Of a stretch of 64,000 nucleotides of DNA, positions 1 through 8,945 are shown one piece after another; the stretch's first letter is position 1, and every line of letters starts with the position of its first letter. Source of the stretch: Sinorhizobium fredii USDA 257 (GTDB lineage: Bacteria > Pseudomonadota > Alphaproteobacteria > Rhizobiales > Rhizobiaceae); the NCBI RefSeq assembly GCF_000265205.3, contig NC_018000.1, positions 4,464,001-4,528,000 on the forward strand, read 5' to 3'. Both the position numbers and the translations under genes were made by a program. The notes below the pieces were generated by a model that searched no databases, had not been told where the DNA came from, and saw only the letters and a list, made by a program, of their open reading frames with translations.

Positions 1-1674
1 CGACTCAATGTCGGCGATCTGGAAGCCCCATTGCAGCAGGATCAGCGGGATAAAAAACGAAAGTACCAGGGCATAGATGGCGAGCCCGGCGGCAAGGCCT
101 ACTTGGTCAAGTGCCACCTGCTCTAGATTGAAGCGGCGTTCGAGGTAGCGCCCTCCCATCGTCTCGGCGAAGGCGCCCTGCTTGGAAACCGATCTGCCGG
201 TGAGAATGCCGATGTACATCGTCACCAGGATCGCGCCGGTGATGATGATTTGCGAGGCGATGAAGCGGGCGAGGCCGACATAGCCGGCGAGCGCAACGGC
301 AATAAGCAGCGCCCCCATGAGGAGAAGCGAAATCCAGATGACCCGTGGCCAGGGCCTGCCCGGCGCGTCGAAGGCTTCCTCCGGCCTCAGCGTCGGCCGG
401 ATCCAGGCCATCGACATCAAGATGAGACCGATGACGATCGACGCAAGGAAGCTCTTGGCGACGGTCAGTATGACGGGAGAGCCAAGGGATTCGCTGATGC
501 TTCCGGCGAGGTAATCGAGGATATTGACCAGCGCCATCACGAAGATTGAAATGAACAGCATTCTCGCGCCGCGATCCGAAACGCGCACGAGGCGCCAGTT
601 CGAATGCCGTGGCGACAGCACGGCCTTGGCAAGGCTGGTCACGAAGAGCTGCGCAACGCCGACAGCCAGGATGACGGCCAGGATTGGCGCAATATCCGGC
701 CGCAATACGTTGAAACTATTTAGGAAAAAGTAGCTCGACGCGGCAAAGGCGGAGGCCGACACCGTCGGGATCATGGTTGACCAGAACGCCACCGAAAGCT
801 GCCTGAAATAGTTCGGCTGCTCCTCATCGCCGTCGTGCCGGAGGAAGGGCGAGAAAAGCCGGCGGCTGCCAGCCAGGAAGATCAGCGCAGCGCAGAGCGA
901 GAGGAAGATCGCGGTGAGAAAGGGCACACGCTTGTAGTTCCAGGCAAATGTCAGCCAGCTGCCGACGCTGCGCGACAGCGCCTGGGTCTCGCCGATCGTC
1001 GTCGTAACCGCCTCGCCCAGCGTTGCCGCCGAGATTTCCGTGTGCTTCAGAAGCGTGTTCGAGAAGAGCGCACGCCTGGTCGCAGTGACGGCATTGGCAA
1101 GCTTCCTCGCCTCGACCGAGAGGTTCTCCGCACGACCCGTCAAGGCGTTTATCGCGCCGCGCTCGGCGAGCAGACCCTTCCTTTCCTCGGTCAGGATAGC
1201 GGCTTCCGGCGGTTGCCCCTCGCCGGGCGGATCGCCAAGTTCGGTAAGCCTCGCCTTGATTTCCTCCAGTCGGGGCCGCGTCGCGACGGTCGCGGCGAGA
1301 ATCTGCCCGGAAAGCGCATCGACCTGCACCTTCAGTTCGGCGAGCAGGGTATCGTCATCCTTGGCACCCTGGACGCGATCGGTAAGCCGCTTGAGGTCGC
1401 GTTCGGCCTGGGCGAGCTGCTCTTCCGCCTGCTGCAACAATGGAGAACCAGCTGCTGCCCCGGCATCGTCTGCCTCACCTTGAGCCGGTTGAGCGGCCTG
1501 CGCAGGCTTGATTTGCGCGGCCGGCTGGGGCTGCTGCGAGGGGGCCTGCATCGCAGGCGTCGCCTGTTGCGGTTGCTCCGCTTGTTGGGCCGCCGCGGAT
1601 CCTCCGCCGGCCAGCGTCAGCGCGACGAATGAGACAGCAATCAACAAAACGGTCAACTTTCCAGCGGAATGCAA
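1..1674 (-). CDS. MscS-type mechanosensitive channel with DUF3772 N-terminal region (3' end outside window)
   Basis: The reading frame is open from 1674 down to the window edge (558 codons, no stop). I chose a TTG start because an AAGGA ribosome site lies 8 nt upstream and it begins a clear signal peptide (MHSAGKLTVLLIAVSF, then an AAAQQ cleavage region). A Gln/Pro/Ala-rich linker follows, then a coiled-coil periplasmic region (about residues 75-215: repeated LAQAERDLKRL-like heptads), then at least five hydrophobic segments. This order is that of large MscS-family channels with a DUF3772 domain, which release solutes across the inner membrane at low osmolarity. The conserved MscS beta domain would lie beyond the window edge and is not seen. 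Confidence 0.8.
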   Translation of the reverse strand, partial: MHSAGKLTVLLIAVSFVALTLAGGGSAAAQQAEQPQQATPAMQAPSQQPQPAAQIKPAQAAQPAQGEADDAGAAAGSPLLQQAEEQLAQAERDLKRLTDRVQGAKDDDTLLAELKVQVDALSGQILAATVATRPRLEEIKARLTELGDPPGEGQPPEAAILTEERKGLLAERGAINALTGRAENLSVEARKLANAVTATRRALFSNTLLKHTEISAATLGEAVTTTIGETQALSRSVGSWLTFAWNYKRVPFLTAIFLSLCAALIFLAGSRRLFSPFLRHDGDEEQPNYFRQLSVAFWSTMIPTVSASAFAASSYFFLNSFNVLRPDIAPILAVILAVGVAQLFVTSLAKAVLSPRHSNWRLVRVSDRGARMLFISIFVMALVNILDYLAGSISESLGSPVILTVAKSFLASIVIGLILMSMAWIRPTLRPEEAFDAPGRPWPRVIWISLLLMGALLIAVALAGYVGLARFIASQIIITGAILVTMYIGILTGRSVSKQGAFAETMGGRYLERRFNLEQVALDQVGLAAGLAIYALVLSFFIPLILLQWGFQIADIES

Positions 1675-1954
1675 TTCGATATCCTTCGAAATCCGGGGGC
1701 CGCACAGGCGGAGTCGCCGAAGCGATCAGCTCGTCCGATGTGCATACGGAACACGGCAAAAAGATGCAAAGCCGTACCGGGGCGACGATTTCTACGTGAA
1801 TCTCCGTCCGTTCACAATTATCACACCTCTCGGTCGTGCGCGGGACCGGCTTCAATCGGACCTTTATCGACGCATTCACCCAAAAGGGAGACTGGGAAAC
1901 AAGAAAGAGGTATGATGAACTGCGCAATACCGCGGTCTGCGTGAGGGAACGTAA

Positions 1955-2437
1955 ATGGCAGACTCGATGCATTCGGCCGCAGTCGATCATCTACCCATAT
2001 TCATCACAGCACCGGGCGACACGGATATCCTCTTCAATGTCATGGTCGTGTTCGTGCTGCTGCTGATCCTTCTGGTCGGCGTCCTGTACCTCAGGCTGCA
2101 CGCTCTGCCGGAGCATATGGCGCACGGCGCCAGCAAGGTGCAGTTGCAATTGGTGGCTGTTTTGTCGCTGATTGCGCTCTTCACGCACAATCACCTCTTC
2201 TGGATCGCCGCGCTGCTCCTGGCATTGATCGAATTTCCGGACTTTTCGACGCCCATGAGTTCGATGGCCGACTCGCTGCAAAAAATCGCCCATCGGGACG
2301 AACGGCTTTTCGAAACCGCGGCGACGGTACCTCCCGTCACGCCGTCAAAACCTCATCCGGCGCAGCCCGAGCACCAATGGGCACCGTTCGAACCGGAGCC
2401 TTCGCCGAACGACACCTTATCAGAGCGGAGGGGGTGA
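1955..2437 (+). CDS. Small inner-membrane protein paired with an HlyD-type protein
   Basis: 160 residues with two predicted membrane segments (about residues 28-48 and 69-93) and a Pro-rich cytoplasmic tail. A GAGGGAA ribosome site precedes the ATG. It ends 3 nt before the HlyD-family gene, so the two are almost certainly co-translated. Pairs of a two-TM protein and an HlyD-like membrane-fusion protein are common in proteobacteria (YiaW/YiaV-like arrangement); the specific cargo is unknown. The assignment rests on topology and context, not on a recognised motif. Confidence 0.75.
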   Translation: MADSMHSAAVDHLPIFITAPGDTDILFNVMVVFVLLLILLVGVLYLRLHALPEHMAHGASKVQLQLVAVLSLIALFTHNHLFWIAALLLALIEFPDFSTPMSSMADSLQKIAHRDERLFETAATVPPVTPSKPHPAQPEHQWAPFEPEPSPNDTLSERRG

Positions 2438-2440
2438 GCC

Positions 2441-3670
2441 ATGCTGGAGTTCTTGATCTGTTCGATGCTTACGATCCTTCCGGATTTCCTCTTCCGACGC
2501 TACGTTCAGGGAAAGCGGATCGGGCGCGAGATCAATCTTTATTCGATGTGGTTCGAACTCAGATGGGGCATCACCGCCTGCGTGATCCTGACGGTGTCGC
2601 TGATAACCCTGATTTTCTACTATCATCCGTCAACAAAGAACGTCACGGCGGTCTTCCGTACGGTCACTATATTGCCTGAGAGAAATGGGCGGGTGGCCGA
2701 GGTCTTCGTCGGCACGAACGAGAAAGTCGCCGCTGGCGCTCCCCTCTTCCGCCTCGATAACAAGGAACAGCAGGCGGCGCTTGAAACGGCCCGACGGCGC
2801 GTCGCGGAAATCGACGCCGAAACGGCTGTCGCCAAGACCGAACTGGCATCGGCCGACGGCCTGATCGCGCAGGCAGAGGGCGCCTACCAGCAGGCCCTCG
2901 ATGAACTGGCCACACAGGTCGAACTCAATCGGCGCAATCCGAACGTGGTGGCAAAGCGCGACATCGAAAGGCGCCAGGTTACCGTGAACGCTCGGAAGGG
3001 TGCACTCGATGCGGCCATTGCGAACAAGCAGACGCTGGAGACAAAGATCTCGACCCTGCTGCCGGCACAGAAGGCAAGCGCCGAGGCGACACTGGCCCAA
3101 GCTCAGGTGGAACTCGACAAGACCATTATACGTGCCGGAACGGCCGGCATGGTTCAGCAATTCGCCTTGCGGCCCGGCGACATCGTCAATCCGGCAATCC
3201 GGTCGGCCGGCATTCTCGTGCCCGATGATCGCCGCATAGGGCTGATTGCCGGCTTCGGCCAGATCGAGGCCCAGGTCATGAAACCCGGAATGATCGCCGA
3301 GGCGACCTGCATCGGCAAACCCTTCACCATCATCCCGATGGTCGTCACCGAGGTCCAGCAGGTCATCGCAACCGGGCAAATTCGCCCGACCGATCAGCTC
3401 GCAGACGTGCAACAAATGGCTAGACCGGGAACGCTGACCACATTTCTCGAACCGCTGTTTCTGGGCGAGTTCTCGGACATACCGCCGGGAAGCAGTTGCA
3501 TCGCCAATGCTTACACCAGCAATCACGATGAGTTGCAGTCGCCCGACATAGGCACCTCGCGGTGGCTGTTCCTGCATATGGTGGATGCGGTCGGGCTCGT
3601 GCACGCGATGATCCTCAGGCTGCAAGCGCTGCTCCTGCCGGTGCAGACACTTGTTCTGACTGGGCATTGA
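2441..3670 (+). CDS. HlyD-family membrane-fusion (periplasmic adaptor) protein
   Basis: 409 residues. One N-terminal membrane anchor (about 45-65) is followed by a biotinyl-lipoyl-like half motif (VTILPERNGRVAEVFV, then LFRLDN at about 105), a long alpha-helical hairpin rich in Ala/Glu/Gln (about 110-220), the second lipoyl half with DKTIIRAGTAGMV, and beta-barrel regions. These are the landmarks of HlyD/EmrA adaptors, which bridge an inner-membrane partner and the outer envelope. The C-terminus is longer than usual and has a hydrophobic segment. It lies 3 nt after the two-TM gene and 16 nt before a truncated transporter. Confidence 0.88.
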   Translation: MLEFLICSMLTILPDFLFRRYVQGKRIGREINLYSMWFELRWGITACVILTVSLITLIFYYHPSTKNVTAVFRTVTILPERNGRVAEVFVGTNEKVAAGAPLFRLDNKEQQAALETARRRVAEIDAETAVAKTELASADGLIAQAEGAYQQALDELATQVELNRRNPNVVAKRDIERRQVTVNARKGALDAAIANKQTLETKISTLLPAQKASAEATLAQAQVELDKTIIRAGTAGMVQQFALRPGDIVNPAIRSAGILVPDDRRIGLIAGFGQIEAQVMKPGMIAEATCIGKPFTIIPMVVTEVQQVIATGQIRPTDQLADVQQMARPGTLTTFLEPLFLGEFSDIPPGSSCIANAYTSNHDELQSPDIGTSRWLFLHMVDAVGLVHAMILRLQALLLPVQTLVLTGH

Positions 3671-3686
3671 TCCGGAGGGCGTCCGA

Positions 3687-4127
3687 ATGCCCTTGAACAT
3701 CCCCCGACTGCCCCTTTTCGCCGGTCTCGACGGTTATCAAACGAGCGCCTTGCGCAGCGACGTCTCTGCCGGCCTGGCGATTGCCGCAGTCGGCCCGCCG
3801 AGCGCCATCGCCTATCCCGCGATCGCCGGCCTTCCGCCGGAAACAGGGCTCTACGCCAGCATCGCGCCGCTCGTCGCTTGTGCGCTCTTCGGCCCCTCAC
3901 GGAAGCTCATCGTCGGGCCGGACGCGGCAACGATGACGGTGCTCGCCGCGGTCCTTGCTGCGATCTTTGCAACGCCGGGAGTAACGACCGACCGGGTCAC
4001 CGTCACGCAAGCAGACCAGGTCTGCCTCGATAGGCAGCCCAGGTCCGCGTTGATAGAAAGTCTCACGCCTCCGGCTTCGCGGCCCATTCCGAATATTCTT
4101 GCAGCAGCCCTTCATAGTCTTCCATAG
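3687..4127 (+). pseudogene. Truncated SulP-type anion transporter, N-terminal fragment
   Basis: Residues 1-105 look like the start of a SulP sulfate/anion permease: LRSDVSAGLAIAAVGPPSAIAYPAIAGLPPETGLYAS is the classical first block, followed by GPSRKLIVGPDAAT and a further hydrophobic stretch. Homology stops around base 4005, after which the frame runs antisense into the 3' part of the GFA gene. Normal SulP proteins are about 500-750 residues with a STAS domain, so about four fifths are missing. It lies 16 nt after the HlyD-family gene and may once have belonged to that operon. Function is probably lost. Confidence 0.8.
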
Positions 4128-4530
4128 CCGGCACCGTCTCGTAGCTGTGAATGGCAGGCGTGATCGCCCACGGCAATTTCTCGCTCGTCCAGGTTTCGAT
4201 GAAGGGTGTGAACCGGCCAGCGTCATCGAGCATGGTCGCGCGAACGTTTACGAACCAGTCCATTCCTTCGGGCCGCGTGAACATCCAACTCATGCAGTGC
4301 GGACAGAAATAATGGCGCGTCGCGCCGTGCAGCCCGCCGATCACCGGGTCGCCCTTGGTTACGGCGAAGCCTTCGCTGGGGACCGCGACACTCAGTGAGT
4401 AGGCGCTCGCCGTCATGCGCTGACACCCCGTGCAATGGCATGCCATGGTGAGCAACGGCGGAGCGCTGACCTTGATGCGCACTTGTCCGCAGCGGCACCC
4501 GCCTTCCCACGGCAGCGTCTTGATGCTCAT
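4063..4530 (-). CDS. GFA/CENP-V fold zinc-binding protein
   Basis: 155 residues with the paired cysteine pattern of the GFA fold: GGCRCGQV near the start, ACHCTGCQR at about 31-39, and FCPHC at about 75-79. AGGGAAGG precedes the ATG. The family includes glutathione-dependent formaldehyde-activating enzymes, but most small members, this one included, have no proven substrate. It ends over the degenerate tail of the SulP fragment, which suggests that a rearrangement joined the two loci. Another GFA-fold gene lies in the prophage and a third near 55.5 kb; they are different subfamilies. Confidence 0.85.
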   Translation of the reverse strand: MSIKTLPWEGGCRCGQVRIKVSAPPLLTMACHCTGCQRMTASAYSLSVAVPSEGFAVTKGDPVIGGLHGATRHYFCPHCMSWMFTRPEGMDWFVNVRATMLDDAGRFTPFIETWTSEKLPWAITPAIHSYETVPAMEDYEGLLQEYSEWAAKPEA

Positions 4531-4640
4531 GACCTTCCCTCCCTACGTAATCCCCATGGCGCCGTAAGTTCTCCCTCAGGCGTATAAAGGCGGCTGTACT
4601 TGTTTCGTTCAATCGGCTCCCCGTGATGACCACGCAGGAT

Positions 4641-5201
4641 CTAGAATCCGGCGCCCGGCTGCGCGAGATATTCCTCCTCGGCCGGGGTCGAAATACGTCC
4701 CAGGATCGTGTTGCGATGGGGAAAGCGCCCGAACCGTTCGATCACCTCCCGGTGGCGGATGGCATAATCGAGATAGCCGGGATCGCCAAGCGCGGTAAAT
4801 AGCTTCACCGACATCGTCTGATCGGTGAGGTTTTCGGAGTGCTCGAAGGGCATGTAGAAGAAAGGGCGCCATTCCGACGGCACCGCAATATCGGCGCTGG
4901 TACCGATGGCGAGCTTGGCTTCGCGCAACGCAAGGCAGTCGGTCGCATAGGCGAGCGGGGAGCCGCGATACATGTTTCGAGGCAACTGATCGAAGAGGAT
5001 GATGGCGGCGAGCCAGTTGCTTGGTGTCTGGCGCCAGATATCGTCGAGGCTTCTTGAAAGCACCAGATGCGACGTCTGAAAGCGTTGCATGCACTGCTTA
5101 TCGAGCTCGGCACTTGGCGTGAACCAGTGGTCATAGGAAAGCTCCGTGAACCAGAATTTCAACACCTCTTCCGGCGTGCAGATTTCCGCTACATCGCTCA
5201 T
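4641..5201 (-). CDS. DUF924 family protein
   Basis: 186 residues. The family landmarks are visible: EEVLKFWFTELSYDHWF at the start, WLAAIILFDQLPRNMYRG in the middle, and a C-terminal block RFPHRNTILGRISTPAEEEYL. A GGAGAGG ribosome site precedes the ATG. DUF924 proteins are soluble, all-helical and widespread in proteobacteria; their biochemical role has not been settled, so none is given. It stands alone, 110 nt upstream of the GFA gene start on the same strand. Confidence 0.9.
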   Translation of the reverse strand: MSDVAEICTPEEVLKFWFTELSYDHWFTPSAELDKQCMQRFQTSHLVLSRSLDDIWRQTPSNWLAAIILFDQLPRNMYRGSPLAYATDCLALREAKLAIGTSADIAVPSEWRPFFYMPFEHSENLTDQTMSVKLFTALGDPGYLDYAIRHREVIERFGRFPHRNTILGRISTPAEEEYLAQPGAGF

Positions 5202-5437
5202 GTGACCGCCTCTCCTGTGACTCGTTCTTCAGATAGGCGCCGATCTTCCGGTTTCCACTGTCGATCTTCAATGTCGTTCAGCGCCGCCTTGAAGCCTCGC
5301 CGCAACTTGCCGGCGCCAGCAATGCGACAACGCTTCTGCTCTCTCCTCAACGCGCCGCGTATTGCTGCGTCTTACATATGCCCCGATGCGAGATGGGTCT
5401 GCTCGGTCCGCCTGCATTGAAAAGTCGGAGTGGAATC

Positions 5438-7213
5438 CTACCGCAGCGGCCAGACCCACATCAGCATCGGTACGGCGACAATAATGATGACGATGGAGAG
5501 CGGCAGGCCGAGCCGCGGATAATCGCTGAAGCGATAACCCCCTGGCCCCATGACCAGCGTGTTGCACTGATGGCCGATCGGCGTCAGGAAGTCGGAGCCG
5601 GCGCCGATCGCCACGGCCATCAGAAACGCATCCGGCCGGTAGTCGAGCGCGGATGCGAAGCTCGCGGCGATCGGCGCCATGACCAGCACGGTGGCGGCAT
5701 TGTTGAGGAAGGGGGTAACCGCCATGGCTGCGACCAGGATGAGCGCGAGTGCACCGGCCGGCGGCAGATTGACTGCCATGTCGCTCAACCAGCCCGCGAT
5801 CAGGTCTGAACCGCCGGTCGTACGCAAAGTGTCGCTGACTGGAATAAGCGCCGCCAGCATCACGAGGATCGGCCCGTCGACGGCCCGATAAACCTCCCGC
5901 AGCGGGATGACCCGAAAGACCACCATGGCAAGCGCGGCTGCGAAGAAGGCGACCTGCACCGGCAGAATGCCGACCGCCGTCGCTCCCATGGCGGCAGCCA
6001 ACACGAGCAGCGGCACGGGGGCGCGTCGGATGGTCCCGAGTAAAATGTCCCGCTGCGCAAGCGGCAGACAGCTGAAATCCTGGAGGAAGGCCGGCAGGTC
6101 CGCCCGCGTCCCTTGAAGGACGACGATATCGCCGGCCCGCAACCTTATGCTGCCGAGGCGCTGCTTCAGCCGTTCGCCCTGTCGGCTTACGGCTAGCAGG
6201 TTGATTTTATGATTGTGAAAGAGAGCAAGCCGCTCCGCAGACATGCCGATCAGTGGCGAGCCGCTGGCAATCACCGCCTCGATCGCTTCGATTTCGGTGC
6301 GCGCCGTCTCGGCGGATGTGGGCGATCGGTCGCCGGATATTTTCAACTTCGCCTGGGAAACTATGCGGTCGAGCGCAGCGGGCCCACCTTCGAGCAGCAG
6401 GATGTCCTCGGCCTCGATCACCACATCGGGCAGCGGCGCCAGATGGGTGCCACGGCGGAAGATCGCAATGACGACCGCGCCGCCGTCGCCGAGCTTCACG
6501 AGGCTGCTTAGCGACTTGCCGATCGCCGGTGAGCCGGGCGCGACCACCGCTTCGGACGTATAATCGGTGATCTCGATCGCCTGCTGCACCGACACCTGCT
6601 GGCTCTTTCGCTCCGGCACCAGCCGATAGGCGAAGAGCAGAAAGATCGCTCCTACCAGGGCCAGCGAGGCGCCAACGGGCGTGAAATCAAACATGCTGAA
6701 GCTCTCGCCGGTCAGGTCCTGCCGCATCCGCGACACGACGACGTTGGGCGACGTTCCGATCTGCGTCATAAGTCCGCCGATCAGCGAGCCGAAAGCCATG
6801 GGCATCAGGAAGACCGATGGCTGGACGCTCGAGCGCCGAGCGAACTGGAAGGCGACCGGGATCATGATCGCAAGCGCGCCGATGTTCTTGATGAAAGCCG
6901 AAAGCACCGTGACGGTGACCACGAGGAGCGCGAGTTGCGCCCTCACCGAGTTGAGATCCGGGAGGAAGCGCTGGATCGCCGCGTCGACGACACCGGACCG
7001 TGCCACGCCGGCGCTGACGATCAGCGCGCTGCCGACGATGATCACGATATCGTCGCTGAAACCGTCGAACGCATGGTCGAACGGTACGATGCCGACGGCG
7101 ACCGCAAGCATCAGCGCCGAACAGGCAATGACATCATAGCGGAAGCGGTCCCAGATGAAGAAGACCATCATGGTGCCAATGACGAGAAACGAAAGAGACT
7201 GTTCGGCAGTCAT
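5438..7213 (-). CDS. SLC13-family permease with two RCK_C (TrkA-C) domains
   Basis: 591 residues. The frame extends further upstream, but the ATG at 7213 begins MTAEQSLSFLVIGTMMVFF, the usual start of this family. Hydrophobic helices occupy about residues 5-190 and 400-591, with the SLC13/ArsB-type signature GSLIGGLMTQIGTSPNVVV at about 155. Between them are two RCK_C-type blocks (GSPAIGKSLSSL... and GSPLIGMSAERL...), each ending in an EDILLLEG/GDIVVLQG strand. Such proteins move sulfate, phosphate or dicarboxylates across the inner membrane, perhaps gated through the RCK domains. The substrate cannot be read from the sequence. Confidence 0.88.
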   Translation of the reverse strand: MTAEQSLSFLVIGTMMVFFIWDRFRYDVIACSALMLAVAVGIVPFDHAFDGFSDDIVIIVGSALIVSAGVARSGVVDAAIQRFLPDLNSVRAQLALLVVTVTVLSAFIKNIGALAIMIPVAFQFARRSSVQPSVFLMPMAFGSLIGGLMTQIGTSPNVVVSRMRQDLTGESFSMFDFTPVGASLALVGAIFLLFAYRLVPERKSQQVSVQQAIEITDYTSEAVVAPGSPAIGKSLSSLVKLGDGGAVVIAIFRRGTHLAPLPDVVIEAEDILLLEGGPAALDRIVSQAKLKISGDRSPTSAETARTEIEAIEAVIASGSPLIGMSAERLALFHNHKINLLAVSRQGERLKQRLGSIRLRAGDIVVLQGTRADLPAFLQDFSCLPLAQRDILLGTIRRAPVPLLVLAAAMGATAVGILPVQVAFFAAALAMVVFRVIPLREVYRAVDGPILVMLAALIPVSDTLRTTGGSDLIAGWLSDMAVNLPPAGALALILVAAMAVTPFLNNAATVLVMAPIAASFASALDYRPDAFLMAVAIGAGSDFLTPIGHQCNTLVMGPGGYRFSDYPRLGLPLSIVIIIVAVPMLMWVWPLR

Positions 7214-7542
7214 GTACGATACCTGCGGCGGACTGGACGCGACACGCGCTGAGACGCCCGCAGGGCTGCAACGCGTCATTCCTTGAAAAGGTCCACGTTT
7301 CCCCGCACGCCGCAGCTTGCGTGTCCGACTGTCTAAATCGTCCAATCCGTCGGTTCTGCGCAACCGAAATGTTCAAGAATTTTCGCCAAATTGCCGTGCG
7401 TCACCAGGAATTCTGAGAAACCTCTGCCTCTCTTTGCTCGTTGCTGCTTCGGGAATACAATGGCGCACCAGTTAGACGTGCAAACAGCACCTGCTGGCGC
7501 CGCGCTCGCTGCGCCGTCGCGGCCGAAGCGGAGAACATTGCC
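7214..7542. other. Intergenic region, divergent promoters likely
   Basis: 330 bases between the leftward permease and the rightward lipoprotein gene. Open frames here have no ribosome site or recognisable product. The segment probably holds divergent promoters; I see no clear -35/-10 pair or hairpin. Confidence 0.4.
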
Positions 7543-7821
7543 ATGAGGAGTGCCCTTCCCGCGATTTTCGCGGCTCTGATGATCGGCGCCTGCACCTCGT
7601 CACAAACCGTTGGCTATGGGCCCAACCTGGAGCCGATACCCGGCAGCATTACCTATGGCGGCCAGCCGCGCACCAAACTCACCAAGGCGCCGGTCGGCAG
7701 CACCGTGCCCCACCGCTTCTTCGACGATTTCGGGCGCCAGGTCTCGGAAACCTATATAATCGAACCGGATCGCTCGTTGCGGCTGACGAGCCGGCGCATC
7801 GACTACGATATCTTCGACTGA
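7543..7821 (+). CDS. Small lipoprotein, first copy of a tandem pair
   Basis: 92 residues from the ATG at 7543. The signal peptide MRSALPAIFAALMIGAC ends in a lipobox (IGAC), so the product is probably an outer-membrane-anchored lipoprotein. The mature part carries LEPIPGSITYGGQPRTKLTK, followed by APVGSTVPH and a C-terminal EPDRSLRLTSRR. The next gene repeats this sequence almost exactly, so the two arose by duplication. No domain of known function is recognised. Confidence 0.75.
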   Translation: MRSALPAIFAALMIGACTSSQTVGYGPNLEPIPGSITYGGQPRTKLTKAPVGSTVPHRFFDDFGRQVSETYIIEPDRSLRLTSRRIDYDIFD

Positions 7822-7853
7822 CTCGGCAGGAACTCTGCAACCCGGAGATTGCC

Positions 7854-8147
7854 ATGAAACACACACTTCCCACGCTCTGCACGGCCCTTTTGCTTGCCGG
7901 CTGCGAGATGACGACATCGTCTGTCGGCTACTCATACGGCCTTGAGCCCATTCCCGGCAGCATCACCTATGGCGGCCAGCCGCGTACGAAACTCACCAAG
8001 GCGCCGGTCGGCAGCATCGTGCCGCACCAGTTCATCGGTCCGTTCGGTCGTCGCGTTTACGAGACCTATGTGATCGAGCCGGATCGCTCGCTGCGGCTGG
8101 TCAGCCGGCGTTATCGGGATTTCCTTCTCTTCGACGACGACGACTGA
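7854..8147 (+). CDS. Small lipoprotein, second copy of a tandem pair
   Basis: 97 residues with a signal peptide ending LLLAGC (lipobox). The mature part shares LEPIPGSITYGGQPRTKLTK, APVGSIVPH and EPDRSLRL with the preceding gene; the differences are concentrated in the middle and at the acidic C-terminus (FDDDD). It lies 32 nt after the first copy, on the same strand, probably in the same transcript. It is the last rightward gene before the leftward prophage lysis cassette, and could be either host or prophage cargo. Confidence 0.75.
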   Translation: MKHTLPTLCTALLLAGCEMTTSSVGYSYGLEPIPGSITYGGQPRTKLTKAPVGSIVPHQFIGPFGRRVYETYVIEPDRSLRLVSRRYRDFLLFDDDD

Positions 8148-8238
8148 CCCGAAAGCAGACGTTCGAACCGGGCGTCGAGGGATAGATTTCCGACGGCACC
8201 GCGGCGTTCGCAGACCGCCGGCGCCCACACATACAAAG

Positions 8239-8577
8239 CTACGCTGCCCTGAGCAGCATGATTGCCCGTCTCGCCACATCGGCGAAGGTGACGCCGAGTG
8301 CCGCGCCGCCGATGCCTATGACGCCGAGCGCGCCCATGCCTATCAGCTTCCATTTGCGGACGTCTTCGGTCACCGGCTTCATCTCGGCGATCTCGTCTTT
8401 GACGAGCGTCATCGATCCCTCGAGCGTTCCAACGCGTTCGACGAGTTCGACCATGCGCCGGTTGATCGACGCCCGCCCGGCATCGGACCTGTCCTCGGAC
8501 CGGCGGAAGTCCTCCCGCAGATTTTTCACCTCGGCAATCAGCGTCCCGAGCTGTTGGTGAACCGTGGCGTCAACCAT
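8239..8577 (-). CDS. DUF1515-like phage protein with C-terminal membrane segment
   Basis: 112 residues from the ATG at 8577, chosen because GGGAG lies 8 nt upstream; an ATG 15 nt earlier has no such site. The N-terminal half is a heptad-rich helix (LGTLIAEVKNLREDF, then RRMVELVERVGTLEG), followed by a single membrane segment (about 80-98). Length and layout match the rhizobial DUF1515 family. Being last in the lysis cassette with one membrane span, it might be an accessory holin-like protein, but that is inference only. Confidence 0.65.
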   Translation of the reverse strand: MVDATVHQQLGTLIAEVKNLREDFRRSEDRSDAGRASINRRMVELVERVGTLEGSMTLVKDEIAEMKPVTEDVRKWKLIGMGALGVIGIGGAALGVTFADVARRAIMLLRAA

Positions 8578-8821
8578 CCTGGCGCTCCCCATGTCTCACG
8601 CATTCACTCTTGGCCCAGACGGACGCGGCGCAGAGGCCGACGACCGTCCGGTCTATCCTGCGCTGGTCTGCCGCCGTCGCACCGCGAGCCCCGACGAGGT
8701 CAGTGCCGACCACTTCGCGCAGGCCGCTGACATTTGCCGGCCCCGAAGTTCCACAGCCCGCCAGAAGCAGAGCAGGCATCATAGTCAAGGCGCTTCGCAT
8801 CGGCGCTATTCGCTGCTTCAT
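8570..8821 (-). CDS. Rz1-like outer-membrane spanin lipoprotein (candidate)
   Basis: 83 residues from the ATG at 8821. The signal peptide has a clear lipobox (MMPALLLAGC), and a small Ala/Arg-rich mature domain follows. The gene begins inside the preceding inner-membrane protein gene, in another frame, and overlaps it by 122 nt. Overlapping or embedded Rz/Rz1 pairs are the hallmark of two-component spanins, which fuse inner and outer membranes at the last step of lysis. The mature part is not Pro-rich as in lambda, so the assignment rests on lipobox, overlap and position next to the endolysin. Confidence 0.65.
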   Translation of the reverse strand: MKQRIAPMRSALTMMPALLLAGCGTSGPANVSGLREVVGTDLVGARGATAADQRRIDRTVVGLCAASVWAKSECVRHGERQDG

Positions 8822-8945
8822 TGTTTTGCCTTTCGATTGAGTTGCGGACCGCTTGCGCACCATCCTCGCGAATTTGCAGCACGACCCAACAGAGGGCGGC
8901 CAGCACAAGCGTGCCGCCCAGTAGCCTGCCCCAGGGAGAACTCAT
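8700..8945 (-). CDS. Rz-like inner-membrane spanin (candidate)
   Basis: 81 residues from the ATG at 8945. One N-terminal membrane segment (about residues 8-24, GTLVLAALCWVVLQI) is followed by a charged helical periplasmic region (REDGAQAVRNSIERQNNE). This is the topology of an i-spanin. Its start overlaps the endolysin stop by 4 nt, and its second half encodes the start of the Rz1-like lipoprotein in another frame. The family is too divergent for a sequence-based call. Confidence 0.65.
   Translation of the reverse strand: MSSPWGRLLGGTLVLAALCWVVLQIREDGAQAVRNSIERQNNEAANSADAKRLDYDACSASGGLWNFGAGKCQRPARSGRH

Noticed and set aside
835..1632. A plus-strand frame of 265 codons near the left edge
   Set aside because: It lies opposite the MscS-type channel, whose signal peptide and helices are clear.
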